Shown one piece after another: positions 6,037 through 13,009 of a stretch of 13,009 nt of DNA; position 1 is the stretch's first letter; every line of letters starts with the position of its first letter. Location of the stretch: NCBI GenBank assembly GCA_027081695.1, contig JALWJI010000143.1, positions 1 to 13,009 of the forward strand, written 5' to 3'. The notes under the pieces are model-generated. The model saw only the letters and a program-made list of their open reading frames with translations, was not told where the DNA came from and did not search any database. Made by a program: the position numbers and the translations under genes. The stretch is from Acidilobaceae archaeon. Its GTDB lineage: Archaea; Thermoproteota; Thermoprotei_A; Sulfolobales; Acidilobaceae.

Positions 6037-7287
6037 ATGAGTGGTATTATTAGGACTCAAGGAGCCCAGGTAGGATTCAACGACCTGAAACTTCCCGGAA
6101 TGTGGAGTAGAAAGATAGGAAAAGACCTCTATGAAATCTTCATAGGACCACAACATCCTGGAAGCGGACACATGAGAATAGTCATAAGAGTAGATGGAGA
6201 CGTAATAGTAGAAGCAGACCCCGACATGGGATATGTCCATAGGACAATGGAAAAGCTATCCGAGGTAAGAACCTGGATAAAAGGAATCCCATTATTTGAG
6301 AGAATGGCTATACACGATGCTTGTAATGTAACTCTCCCATATGTCAGGGCTGTGGAGAAGCTCATGGATATAGAGGCCCCAGAGAGGGCCAAGTATCTAA
6401 GAGTCCTACTATGCGAGATCAACAGGATAGCCGCATTCCTGTACGGTTTCGGTATATTTGGAGTGTTCCTTGGACACTCTACCATGTACATGTGGCCCTT
6501 CGGCGATAGAGAAGTATGGGTAGAACTCGCAGAATGGCTTACAGGAGCCAGACTCACGCACTCCTATCCAGTATTTGGAGGAGTTAGACGAGACGTACCG
6601 GCAGGCTTCACAGACGCTCTCAGGAAAGCAATTAGATATATGAGAAAGCGTCTCGAAGACTACAGAAAGATATTCGTGGATAACCCCGTTATACGTGCCA
6701 GATTAGAGGGCGTCGGAGTCATACCAAAGAACTTGGCAATTGAACTCGGAATAACTGGTCCAAATCTGAGAGCGAGCGGCGTAAAATATGATGTAAGACT
6801 GAATCATCCATACGAGGTATATGACCAGCTAGACTTCGAGATACCTGTATTCCAGGAAGGAGACGCCTATGCTAGAGTATGGCAGAGAGTAGAGGAAATA
6901 AAACAGAGCCTCAATATCCTAGAACAAGTAGCAGACTGGCTAGACAAACATCCAAGAACACCTATTCTACACGACAAGTTCTGGAAGACTGCTCCACCCC
7001 TCTACAAGAAGATCTTCGAGGAGACAGGAAGAGCCAAACTAGGAGCAGTATACGCCATAATGAAGGTTCCAGCTGGGAAAGCCTATGAGAGAGCGGAAAC
7101 TGCTAGAGGAGAGATTTCCTACTATGTTGAGAGCAACGGTGGAAACAAGCCATATAGGATAAGGATACACTCGGCATCTGCGAGAAACGCGCTCGTCTAC
7201 AAGTACATAGTCCCAGGACACAGGGTCATGGATCTCCCAGCAATCTATGGAAGCATAGACTACTTCCCGCCCGAGGCGGATAGGTAG
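6037..7287 (+). CDS. nuoD: Complex I subunit D (NuoD, 49-kDa type, quinone site)
   Basis: The Q-module subunit that, with NuoB, forms the quinone-binding pocket; it descends from the large subunit of NiFe hydrogenases. Starting at ATG 6037 it has 416 residues. Signatures are GPQHPGSGHMRI at 37-48, ADPDMGYVHRTMEKL, and a conserved run around HDACNVTLPYVRAVEKL. The N-terminal loop reads HPGSGH, with His40 and His45, where bacterial NuoD has HPAAHG or HPSTHG, so the spacing of the second histidine differs by one. The N- and C-terminal CxxC pairs that bind NiFe in hydrogenases are absent (a lone Cys in HDAC, and the C-terminus ends SIDYFPPEADR). This argues for a quinone-reactive complex and against a group 4 hydrogenase. 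It starts 13 bases after nuoC. Confidence 0.98.
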   Translation: MSGIIRTQGAQVGFNDLKLPGMWSRKIGKDLYEIFIGPQHPGSGHMRIVIRVDGDVIVEADPDMGYVHRTMEKLSEVRTWIKGIPLFERMAIHDACNVTLPYVRAVEKLMDIEAPERAKYLRVLLCEINRIAAFLYGFGIFGVFLGHSTMYMWPFGDREVWVELAEWLTGARLTHSYPVFGGVRRDVPAGFTDALRKAIRYMRKRLEDYRKIFVDNPVIRARLEGVGVIPKNLAIELGITGPNLRASGVKYDVRLNHPYEVYDQLDFEIPVFQEGDAYARVWQRVEEIKQSLNILEQVADWLDKHPRTPILHDKFWKTAPPLYKKIFEETGRAKLGAVYAIMKVPAGKAYERAETARGEISYYVESNGGNKPYRIRIHSASARNALVYKYIVPGHRVMDLPAIYGSIDYFPPEADR

Positions 7288-7302
7288 GAGGGGTGACGGT
7301 AT

Positions 7303-8331
7303 ATGAGTGGAATACTCGATGCAATAATTAAAATTATAACTTGGCCTCCCCTCTGGCAACTCGTTGTATTAGGACTCCTCATACCATTAGGAGTAGTGGT
7401 CTTTATATTATGGTTCGAGAGAAAAACAGCTGCAAGAGTCCAGAGAAGAATCGGACCCTATCATGTATCCCCTAAGATCGCTGGTGGCCTACAGCTAATA
7501 GCAGACCTTATGCGATACATGTTCCAAGAAGTGATAATTCCAAAAACCGTGGATAAGTTCCCCTTCATAGTAGCTCCACTAGCTGCACTAATACTATCAA
7601 TCGTGCCGGTAGTAGCCATACCATTTACATCGATCGAAGCATACTTCCCGATAGACATGTCATATAGCCTCATAATATCGCTTGCACTACTAACACTCTC
7701 GCCTCTCTTCATAATTCTAAGCGGATGGGCGAGCAACAACAAGTTCTCAGTAATAGGTGGTATGAGAGAAGCATACCTTATAACAGCCTATGAGCTAGTT
7801 GCAGTACTCGCATTTCTCTCAGCAGGAGCAATTACAGGAAGCTTCAACCTAGTCGATATCGTTGAAGCACAAAGCGGTGTAAAGTGGTTCATAATACTTA
7901 ATCCACTGGCGTTTGCTGCAGCGTTTATAGGAGTTCTACTATCGACAAGCGGGTTCCCATTCGAGATCGCCGAGTCAGAGCACGAAGTAGTGGCGGGTGC
8001 TTTCACAGAATACTCTGGCCTCGTTTATGGAATGAACATGGGAGCGGCATACCTGAAAAGAATGATATTCTCTATAATGATAGCCGTAGTATTCCTTGGA
8101 GGATGGCAGCCATACACTCCTGGAGAGGGATTCATAGCTGGCTACCTTGTACCAAGCATAGTGATACTTATAAAAGCCACAGTACTCATGATGATATTCA
8201 GCTTCTTTAGAGCAGTATACGGACGCTACAGGCTCGACCAAGCCCTCGATATCGCCTGGAAAATACTATTCCCTCTAGCAGTGCTAGGATTCGGGCTAGG
8301 CCTCCTCGAGGCCTATCTCGGGATTATTTAG
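7303..8331 (+). CDS. nuoH: Complex I subunit H (NuoH, membrane anchor of the Q module)
   Basis: The membrane subunit joining the two arms; it shapes the quinone tunnel and starts the chain of charged residues leading into the pumps. It has 342 residues and about eight hydrophobic helices. The first cytoplasmic loop carries ERKTAARVQRRIGP at 39-52, and the most conserved loop, GFPFEIAESEHEVVAGAF, starts at 217 with the expected cluster of glutamates (221, 224, 226, 228) followed by TEYSG. Length and motif order match the family. The ATG is preceded by GGTGA at 7292-7296 with a 6-base gap, and the gene follows nuoD by 15 bases. Confidence 0.98.
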   Translation: MSGILDAIIKIITWPPLWQLVVLGLLIPLGVVVFILWFERKTAARVQRRIGPYHVSPKIAGGLQLIADLMRYMFQEVIIPKTVDKFPFIVAPLAALILSIVPVVAIPFTSIEAYFPIDMSYSLIISLALLTLSPLFIILSGWASNNKFSVIGGMREAYLITAYELVAVLAFLSAGAITGSFNLVDIVEAQSGVKWFIILNPLAFAAAFIGVLLSTSGFPFEIAESEHEVVAGAFTEYSGLVYGMNMGAAYLKRMIFSIMIAVVFLGGWQPYTPGEGFIAGYLVPSIVILIKATVLMMIFSFFRAVYGRYRLDQALDIAWKILFPLAVLGFGLGLLEAYLGII

Positions 8332-8345
8332 GAGGTGGAAATGGG

Positions 8346-8900
8346 ATGCCAGCCAAGCCTGTAAGTAAACAGGTTCCGAGTAGAGGAGGGATATTCTCAA
8401 AGTTCAAGGGCAACATAGAAGCAATAGCAATAGGTGTAAAATTCTTCTTCAACCCTCAAAGATTCACACTAATATATCCTAAGGAGTACATAAAGCTCAA
8501 AGAGGGATACCGAGGCTTCATAGTACTTCGCAAAGATAAGTGTATAAATTGTGGATCCTGTGCAAGAATATGTCCTGCAGCAGCGATGAGACTAATAAGA
8601 CTACCGTTTACTGATCCAAAGACAGGCAAAACAAGGATGAAGCTATGGCCCGTTATCAATTACAACAGATGTATATTCTGTGGCTACTGTGTAGATGTGT
8701 GTCCAACCGAGGCACTTTACCATGTACCATACCATGACGTAGTCTACGAGACAATGGACGTCATGGATCTAGATCTTGAAGAATTCCAAAAAGAGCCCGA
8801 ATGGGATGCTGAGAAACTCGGTCTTCCTGTAAAGTATGTTGTCGACGAGAAAATGGGTCTTGTCAAGGTCAGGATAAAGGAGGAAGGTGAGAAGCAATGA
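8346..8900 (+). CDS. nuoI: Complex I subunit I (NuoI, 2x[4Fe-4S] ferredoxin-like)
   Basis: The peripheral subunit with clusters N6a and N6b, passing electrons to N2 in NuoB. Two ferredoxin motifs are intact: Cys66, 69, 72, 76 in CINCGSCARICP and Cys109, 112, 115, 119 in CIFCGYCVDVCP. Of the 184 residues, the first 45 are basic and partly amphipathic and should lie against the membrane subunit; the C-terminal 60 are acidic and charged. Because NuoE, F and G are not encoded here, this subunit may be where an external donor such as ferredoxin delivers electrons, as discussed for archaeal 11-subunit complexes; that is inference. An ATG at 8341 is out of frame. GGAGGTG at 8331-8337 serves ATG 8346. 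The stop overlaps the nuoJ start by 4 bases. Confidence 0.98.
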   Translation: MPAKPVSKQVPSRGGIFSKFKGNIEAIAIGVKFFFNPQRFTLIYPKEYIKLKEGYRGFIVLRKDKCINCGSCARICPAAAMRLIRLPFTDPKTGKTRMKLWPVINYNRCIFCGYCVDVCPTEALYHVPYHDVVYETMDVMDLDLEEFQKEPEWDAEKLGLPVKYVVDEKMGLVKVRIKEEGEKQ

Positions 8901-9379
8901 TGGGAGGAGCATTACCTATACTTGCAGCCATAACAGGAGCTTTCATGTTATTCATATCTATACTAATCGTGAAGAGCAAAGATCTCGTATATGCCAGCAG
9001 CTCTCTCGCAATACTAGGAATATTGAATGCGATAATGATAGCATTCCTCGGATACTATCTGGTAGCAGCGTTTCTTGTAGTGGTCTATGTAGGTGCTGCA
9101 GTTATGTTCATAATAATTACAGTATCAATGCTTGGAGGTAAAGCAAAAGAGCCTGTAGACGAGTCAAAGGGATACTTTACAGCGGGAGCTGTAGGAGCTT
9201 CACTGTTCCTCTTAGTAATAGCAATGGCAGCATATCTCGGATATGTTAGACCATCTAACATTAGTGTCACTGATGTATCGGCTTCAATCCTTGAAAGCCA
9301 CTCTCTAGTTGTCGGCATAATACTATTGGCTCTTGCAGCGACGCTGATCGAAGCAATAGCTATAGCAAGGAGGGGGTGA
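8897..9379 (+). CDS. nuoJ: Complex I subunit J (NuoJ)
   Basis: A membrane-arm subunit that lies between NuoH and the antiporter-like subunits. Its 160 residues form about five helices. The third carries VVYVGAAVMFIIITVSML, matching the conserved VYvGAixVLF segment whose helix changes shape during turnover. A glycine- and charge-containing loop (GGKAKEPVDESKG) follows. The ATG at 8897 overlaps the nuoI stop (ATGA), with AGGTGA at 8885-8890 upstream, implying coupled translation. A second ATG at 8900 is possible but less well placed. The C-terminus is shorter than in many bacterial NuoJ proteins but has the usual last hydrophobic helix and a basic end (ARRG). Confidence 0.95.
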   Translation: MMGGALPILAAITGAFMLFISILIVKSKDLVYASSSLAILGILNAIMIAFLGYYLVAAFLVVVYVGAAVMFIIITVSMLGGKAKEPVDESKGYFTAGAVGASLFLLVIAMAAYLGYVRPSNISVTDVSASILESHSLVVGIILLALAATLIEAIAIARRG

Positions 9380-9385
9380 AGAGTC

Positions 9386-9700
9386 ATGGCGTTAGTTGAT
9401 GTTACAATAGCAGGGATCGCCCTTATAACTTCCGCGTTCATGGCTGCAATAGCAGCGTACGGAATGACATATTCAAAGAGCTTTATACGACAGCTACTAT
9501 CCATAGAGATATTGTTCAATGCTGTCCTCCTAGCAATAATTGTATTATCAGCACTAAGCCCGGCTAGTCTAACTGCGTTCTCCATAATCCTAATATCAGT
9601 AGTTGCAGGAGAAGTCATCGTAATCGTTGCCGTGATAGCCGCATACTATAGAGTGGCGAAAGCATTGGACTCCTCAGCCCTAGAAGAGGAGGGGGTGTAA
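9386..9700 (+). CDS. nuoK: Complex I subunit K (NuoK)
   Basis: A small three-helix membrane subunit, related to MrpC, that carries two buried glutamates in the proton path. Its 104 residues keep both: Glu41 in LLSIEILFNAVLL, corresponding to Glu36 of E. coli, and Glu76 in SVVAGEVIVIVAVI, corresponding to Glu72. The second motif reads VAGEVIVIVAV where bacteria have AAAEAAIGLAI, so the flanking residues are bulkier while the acid is kept. The ATG follows nuoJ by 6 bases with GGGGTGA at the junction. The hydrophilic tail ends in EEEGV. Confidence 0.95.
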   Translation: MALVDVTIAGIALITSAFMAAIAAYGMTYSKSFIRQLLSIEILFNAVLLAIIVLSALSPASLTAFSIILISVVAGEVIVIVAVIAAYYRVAKALDSSALEEEGV

Positions 9701-9703
9701 GGA

Positions 9704-11254
9704 GTGTACGCGAAAATACCTGTCTGGTACATTAGCATTCTGTTTCCAGTCCTAGTCGGCGTACTAGGACTAATCCTAGGAGAGAGAAAAGGATCACTAG
9801 TAGCCAAATTATCAGCAATATCGCTGATAATACCCACGTTAGCGCTTGGGCATTATTGGGCAAACGTTAACATTGCTGAAGGAATAGTAGATCCAATAGT
9901 AATAGACTTAACCAAATACAAGCTAGGTACCTTTGCCTTGGTACTAGACGGTTTATCAGCCCCAATAGTACTCGGCATATCACTCGTAACGGCATTCGTA
10001 GCAATCTACGGGTACAAATATATGACCGTCAGGATAGAGGAAATGCATAGTGAAGGAGAAAAAGTCCCTAGTATCGGAGTATACTACTTCTTATATAATG
10101 TATTCGCGGTATCAATGCTCGGTATGGCTTTAGCCAACAACCTAATATTCTTCTACTTCTTCCTAGAAGTCAGCCTGATATCATCATTCTTACTAATCGC
10201 TTACTATGGATACGGAGACAGAAGAAAGATCTCACTACTATACTTCATCTGGACACATGTAGCTGGCGCATTATTCATAGCTGGAGTATTATACTACGGA
10301 GTCAAAGCAGGCAGCTTCGATATACTCACAATATCAAATACAGGTGTAATTTCATACATAGCACCAGCAAGCACAACGATAGGATCAGCATACAAGATCG
10401 CTGCAGCAGCTATAATAGTAGGTCTCTTCATAAAGATGGCAGTCTTCGGCGTCCACATGTGGCTCCCCTACGCACACGCCGAAGCACCAACACCGGTATC
10501 AGCACTATTATCTCCGAACCTAATCGGTATAGCAGGATATGCATTCATTAGATTTGCCTTCCCATTATTCCCCGAAGTAATATACAAGATACACTACTAT
10601 CTCCTCGGCCTAGCTATCATAACCATAATCTACGGAGGATTAGTTGCACTAAGACAGACAGACTTCAAGAGATTCCTCGCATACTCAAGCGTAAGCCAGA
10701 TGGGCTATCTACTACTAGGAATAGCAACACTATCCGCATACGGTATTGGAGGAGCAATACTACATTACTTCACCCATGCAATAGGAAAAGCAGTCCTCTT
10801 CATGGTAGCAGGAGTCTTCATAACAGAACTACACGGGCTCCGAAACATAACCAAAATGGGAGGACTAGCCAGAGCATATCCCCTAATGGCAGCCGCGGCT
10901 CTACTAGGATTCATGCACCTAGTAGGAATGCCGCCTACAATAGGTATGTGGAGCGAGTTGCTCATAACTATAGGAGTAGTCAAGGCAATACCGCTAACTA
11001 CAGTAGACAACGTTATACTAGTGGCAGCGATACTCATACTGTCGTTCGGTATCAGCGCGGCCTATGCATTCATAACAATGAGGAAAATATTCTACGGACA
11101 GTTGAAAGAACAGGTACCCCAAGAAGTAATGGACGGCTTCAAATATGCAGTAATAGTCCTAGCGGTACTAGGCGTGGTCTTCTTCCTAATAGTAGCACCG
11201 CTCATGTCACCGCTCCAACAAGCATCCGAACTGGTTGCCTCTCTCATAGGATAG
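9704..11254 (+). CDS. nuoM: Complex I subunit M (NuoM, antiporter-like proton pump)
   Basis: One of the Mrp-antiporter-like subunits that pump protons. Its 516 residues fold into about 14 helices. Key residues of the family are in place: Glu155 in FFLEVSLISS (helix 5), Lys244 in GLFIKMAVFG (helix 7), and Glu418 in MPPTIGMWSELL (helix 12). A glutamate at the last position is the mark of NuoM; NuoL and NuoN have lysine there, so this is M and not N. The motif VHMWLPYAHAEAPTPVSALL and the segment LRQTDFKRFLAYSSVSQMGY also fit. The start is GTG 9704, 3 bases after nuoK, with GGTG at 9694-9697 in a G-rich run. Gene order K-M-L differs from the common bacterial K-L-M-N. Confidence 0.95.
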   Translation: MYAKIPVWYISILFPVLVGVLGLILGERKGSLVAKLSAISLIIPTLALGHYWANVNIAEGIVDPIVIDLTKYKLGTFALVLDGLSAPIVLGISLVTAFVAIYGYKYMTVRIEEMHSEGEKVPSIGVYYFLYNVFAVSMLGMALANNLIFFYFFLEVSLISSFLLIAYYGYGDRRKISLLYFIWTHVAGALFIAGVLYYGVKAGSFDILTISNTGVISYIAPASTTIGSAYKIAAAAIIVGLFIKMAVFGVHMWLPYAHAEAPTPVSALLSPNLIGIAGYAFIRFAFPLFPEVIYKIHYYLLGLAIITIIYGGLVALRQTDFKRFLAYSSVSQMGYLLLGIATLSAYGIGGAILHYFTHAIGKAVLFMVAGVFITELHGLRNITKMGGLARAYPLMAAAALLGFMHLVGMPPTIGMWSELLITIGVVKAIPLTTVDNVILVAAILILSFGISAAYAFITMRKIFYGQLKEQVPQEVMDGFKYAVIVLAVLGVVFFLIVAPLMSPLQQASELVASLIG

Positions 11255-11266
11255 GAGGTGGGGAAT

Positions 11267-13009
11267 ATGGAGTTTACAGGAACCGGATTGGTAGTTGAGC
11301 CGAACGCAAGCCTCATGCCCTGGGCCCTTATATGGGGGTTCTCATACCTAGGAGCAGCAGTACTTGCAATACTATACTTCATAGGGGTAAAGAACGAGAA
11401 AATCTATGGATGGGGAAGCGTCGCGTCTATAGCGCTATCAACAATAGTATCGTTCATGGCATTAGGAAAGGTACTAGGTGGCGAAGTAATATATGCGGCC
11501 AGTAGTGTAACATGGGTGCCATGGATAAACATAGGAATAGGAGTCTACCTAGACGGTCTCGGAGCGATAATGGCGGTCATAGTCAGCTTCCTAAGCCTAC
11601 TAATAGCAATATACAGCACCGAATACATGAAAGGAGACTGGGGAGTACAGAGATACTTCTTCTTCTTTACATTCTTCGTAGCTAGCATGCTACTCCTAGT
11701 AACCGCTGATAACCTGGTCTTGATGTTCATCGGATGGGAGGGCACAGGAATAGCAAGCTACGCCCTAATAGGACACTGGTACACAGACGAAGAAGAATAC
11801 TGGGTAGGAGTACCAGGCAGAAAAGCATTTGGAACACCAATGTACTTCGAGCCTAGCCACAGCGGAGTAAGAGCACTAATGTTCACAAGAATAGGAGACG
11901 TAGGACTCCTCATAGGAATGGCAGCACTATACCTACTCACAGGAACATTCAACATACCCGAACTCGCCGCAGACACCGGATGGCTAGCAACACTAGCATC
12001 CAAAGGAGTACTAACAGCACTCCTACTAGTATTCACACTAGGAGCACTCGCAAAGAGCGCCCAGTTCCCGTTCCAAGAATGGCTTGTAACAGCTATGACC
12101 GGCCCGACACCAGTATCAGCACTAATACACGCGGCCACAATGGTAAAAGCAGGAGTCTACTTCATGCTAAGAATGGCGCCAGTCTTCCTGCTTGGCGCAT
12201 CTCTCCCACTAGTGGCCTCACAGCTACAAACCTACTTCGTAATAATAGCAGGCCTCGGAGCAATAACAGCTTTCATGATGGCTACAATGGCATTAGTATC
12301 CAACGAGCTCAAACTAATACTAGCCTACTCTACTGCAAGCCAACTAGGATACATGTTCATCGGAGTAGCCGCTGCAGGAGTACTAGTATCACAAGCACAC
12401 GAGGCAGCAGCACTAGGAGTAGTAGCTGGACTATCACACCTAATGAGCCACGCAATATTCAAAGCAGCGCTCTTCCTAATAGCAGGCTGGCTCATACACG
12501 CTGCACACAGCAGATTCATAGACTACATGGGCGAATACGCGAAATACATGAAAGTTACAGCAATAGCGATGTGGCTAGCAGGCCTCAGCCTAATGGCAAT
12601 ACCCCCTCTAAGCGGCTTCTTCTCAAAGGAACTAACACTCAAAGCAGCCGAAGAAGCCCATCTCGTATGGGTCTATGCCCTCGGAGTGATAACAGCAGGC
12701 CTCACAGCAGCATACACTCTTAGAATGATACTAAGAGTAATGCACCTACCTCCGAAGAAAGAAGGACACGGCCATCCACACGAAGCACCAATCCTCATGC
12801 TTGCTCCGTACACGTTCCTAGCAATACTTGCCCTAGTGATGGGACTGGCATGGACATGGGTCTATCCAGAACTAGCAAAAGGAATCTCAGAGACGCTAGG
12901 AATAGCTCTAGCAGTAGACGCTGTCAAAGAACTATATCAAGTATCAATAGCTGCAACAGGAACAATCATGACGCTAGGATGGGTGGCAGTGAACTTTATC
13001 GCCGTAGCA
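11267..13009 (+). CDS. nuoL: Complex I subunit L (NuoL, distal proton pump), 3' end cut by the window
   Basis: The antiporter-like subunit that usually caps the membrane arm. The frame is open for 581 codons to the last base, so the C-terminus (expected lateral helix and anchor) is missing. Family residues: Glu158 in GWEGTGIASYALIG (helix 5), Lys263 in LGALAKSAQFPF (helix 7), Lys294 in TMVKAGVYF, and Lys454 in PPLSGFFSKELT (helix 12). TGPTPVSALIHAATMV is the classic NuoL signature. Between helix 5 and the TRIGDVGLL motif there is an extra loop of about 20 residues with VGVPGRKAFGTPMYF, absent from the E. coli protein as I recall it. A His-rich loop (HGHPH, 501-505) lies after helix 13. ATG 11267 follows GGAGGTG at 11254-11260 by 6 bases. 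Confidence 0.97.
   Translation, partial: MEFTGTGLVVEPNASLMPWALIWGFSYLGAAVLAILYFIGVKNEKIYGWGSVASIALSTIVSFMALGKVLGGEVIYAASSVTWVPWINIGIGVYLDGLGAIMAVIVSFLSLLIAIYSTEYMKGDWGVQRYFFFFTFFVASMLLLVTADNLVLMFIGWEGTGIASYALIGHWYTDEEEYWVGVPGRKAFGTPMYFEPSHSGVRALMFTRIGDVGLLIGMAALYLLTGTFNIPELAADTGWLATLASKGVLTALLLVFTLGALAKSAQFPFQEWLVTAMTGPTPVSALIHAATMVKAGVYFMLRMAPVFLLGASLPLVASQLQTYFVIIAGLGAITAFMMATMALVSNELKLILAYSTASQLGYMFIGVAAAGVLVSQAHEAAALGVVAGLSHLMSHAIFKAALFLIAGWLIHAAHSRFIDYMGEYAKYMKVTAIAMWLAGLSLMAIPPLSGFFSKELTLKAAEEAHLVWVYALGVITAGLTAAYTLRMILRVMHLPPKKEGHGHPHEAPILMLAPYTFLAILALVMGLAWTWVYPELAKGISETLGIALAVDAVKELYQVSIAATGTIMTLGWVAVNFIAVA

Noticed and set aside
9085..9618. A 177-codon antisense frame opposite nuoJ and nuoK.
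   Set aside because: It covers two well-supported membrane subunits and has low-complexity composition. It is a by-product of their sequence.
4504..11254. The cluster as a membrane-bound hydrogenase (Mbh, Ech or Hyf).
   Set aside because: NuoD lacks both CxxC pairs for NiFe, and separate NuoA, NuoJ and NuoK of complex I type are present.
11980..12723. A 247-codon open frame on the + strand inside nuoL.
   Set aside because: It is rich in Ser, Thr and Arg, resembles no protein, and lies fully within a frame that carries all NuoL motifs. The strong bias to CTA, ATA and GCA codons keeps this shifted frame free of stops.
1..13009. Signs of CRISPR arrays, insertion sequences, integrases, tRNA or rRNA genes.
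   Set aside because: I saw no regularly spaced repeats, terminal inverted repeats, transposase motifs or tRNA-like folds; intergenic space is too limited to hide most of these.

Overview
The window looks like a chromosomal segment of a hyperthermophilic crenarchaeon (Thermoproteota, probably Desulfurococcales or a close relative). The evidence is an archaeal EF-2 with its diphthamide site, a short helicase-less XPF nuclease, Shine-Dalgarno sites of the GGAGGTGAT type just before the starts, TTG/GTG starts, archaeal box A promoters, and codon use dominated by ATA, CTA, AGA and GCA. The exact genus cannot be read from the sequence. All real genes are on the + strand and nearly every base is coding; the only sizeable gap is 4254-4503.

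Region 1 (1-1969) is an information-processing cluster. It holds the 3' part of a small protein that resembles the archaeal DUF3194 family, a DHH/DHHA1 phosphoesterase of the RecJ/NrnA type, and a crenarchaeal XPF-type structure-specific nuclease with tandem helix-hairpin-helix motifs. The first two genes overlap out of phase by more than 170 bases and the last two overlap by 8, so they are probably co-transcribed.

Region 2 (1970-4292) is the EF-2 gene with its own likely promoter, a TTG start fixed by a strong Shine-Dalgarno site, and a T-rich stretch that probably ends transcription.

Region 3 (4293-13009) is a respiratory complex I operon in the order nuoA-B-C-D-H-I-J-K-M-L. The last gene runs off the window. 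It encodes the quinone-reducing Q module (B, C, D, H, I) and most of the proton-pumping membrane arm (A, J, K, M, L). NuoE, F and G, the NADH-oxidising module, are absent here, as in the 11-subunit complexes of archaea, so ferredoxin or another carrier is the likely electron donor. NuoN is not seen and may follow the window. Gaps between the genes range from a 4-base overlap to 16 bases, each with a Shine-Dalgarno site.

The most unusual signals are the leader of this operon, which carries an inverted repeat at the predicted transcription start and a 12-base perfect palindrome running into the ribosome binding site, and the long out-of-phase overlap at the left end. I saw no CRISPR array, tRNA, rRNA, insertion sequence or phage gene, and nothing that amounts to a wholly new system.
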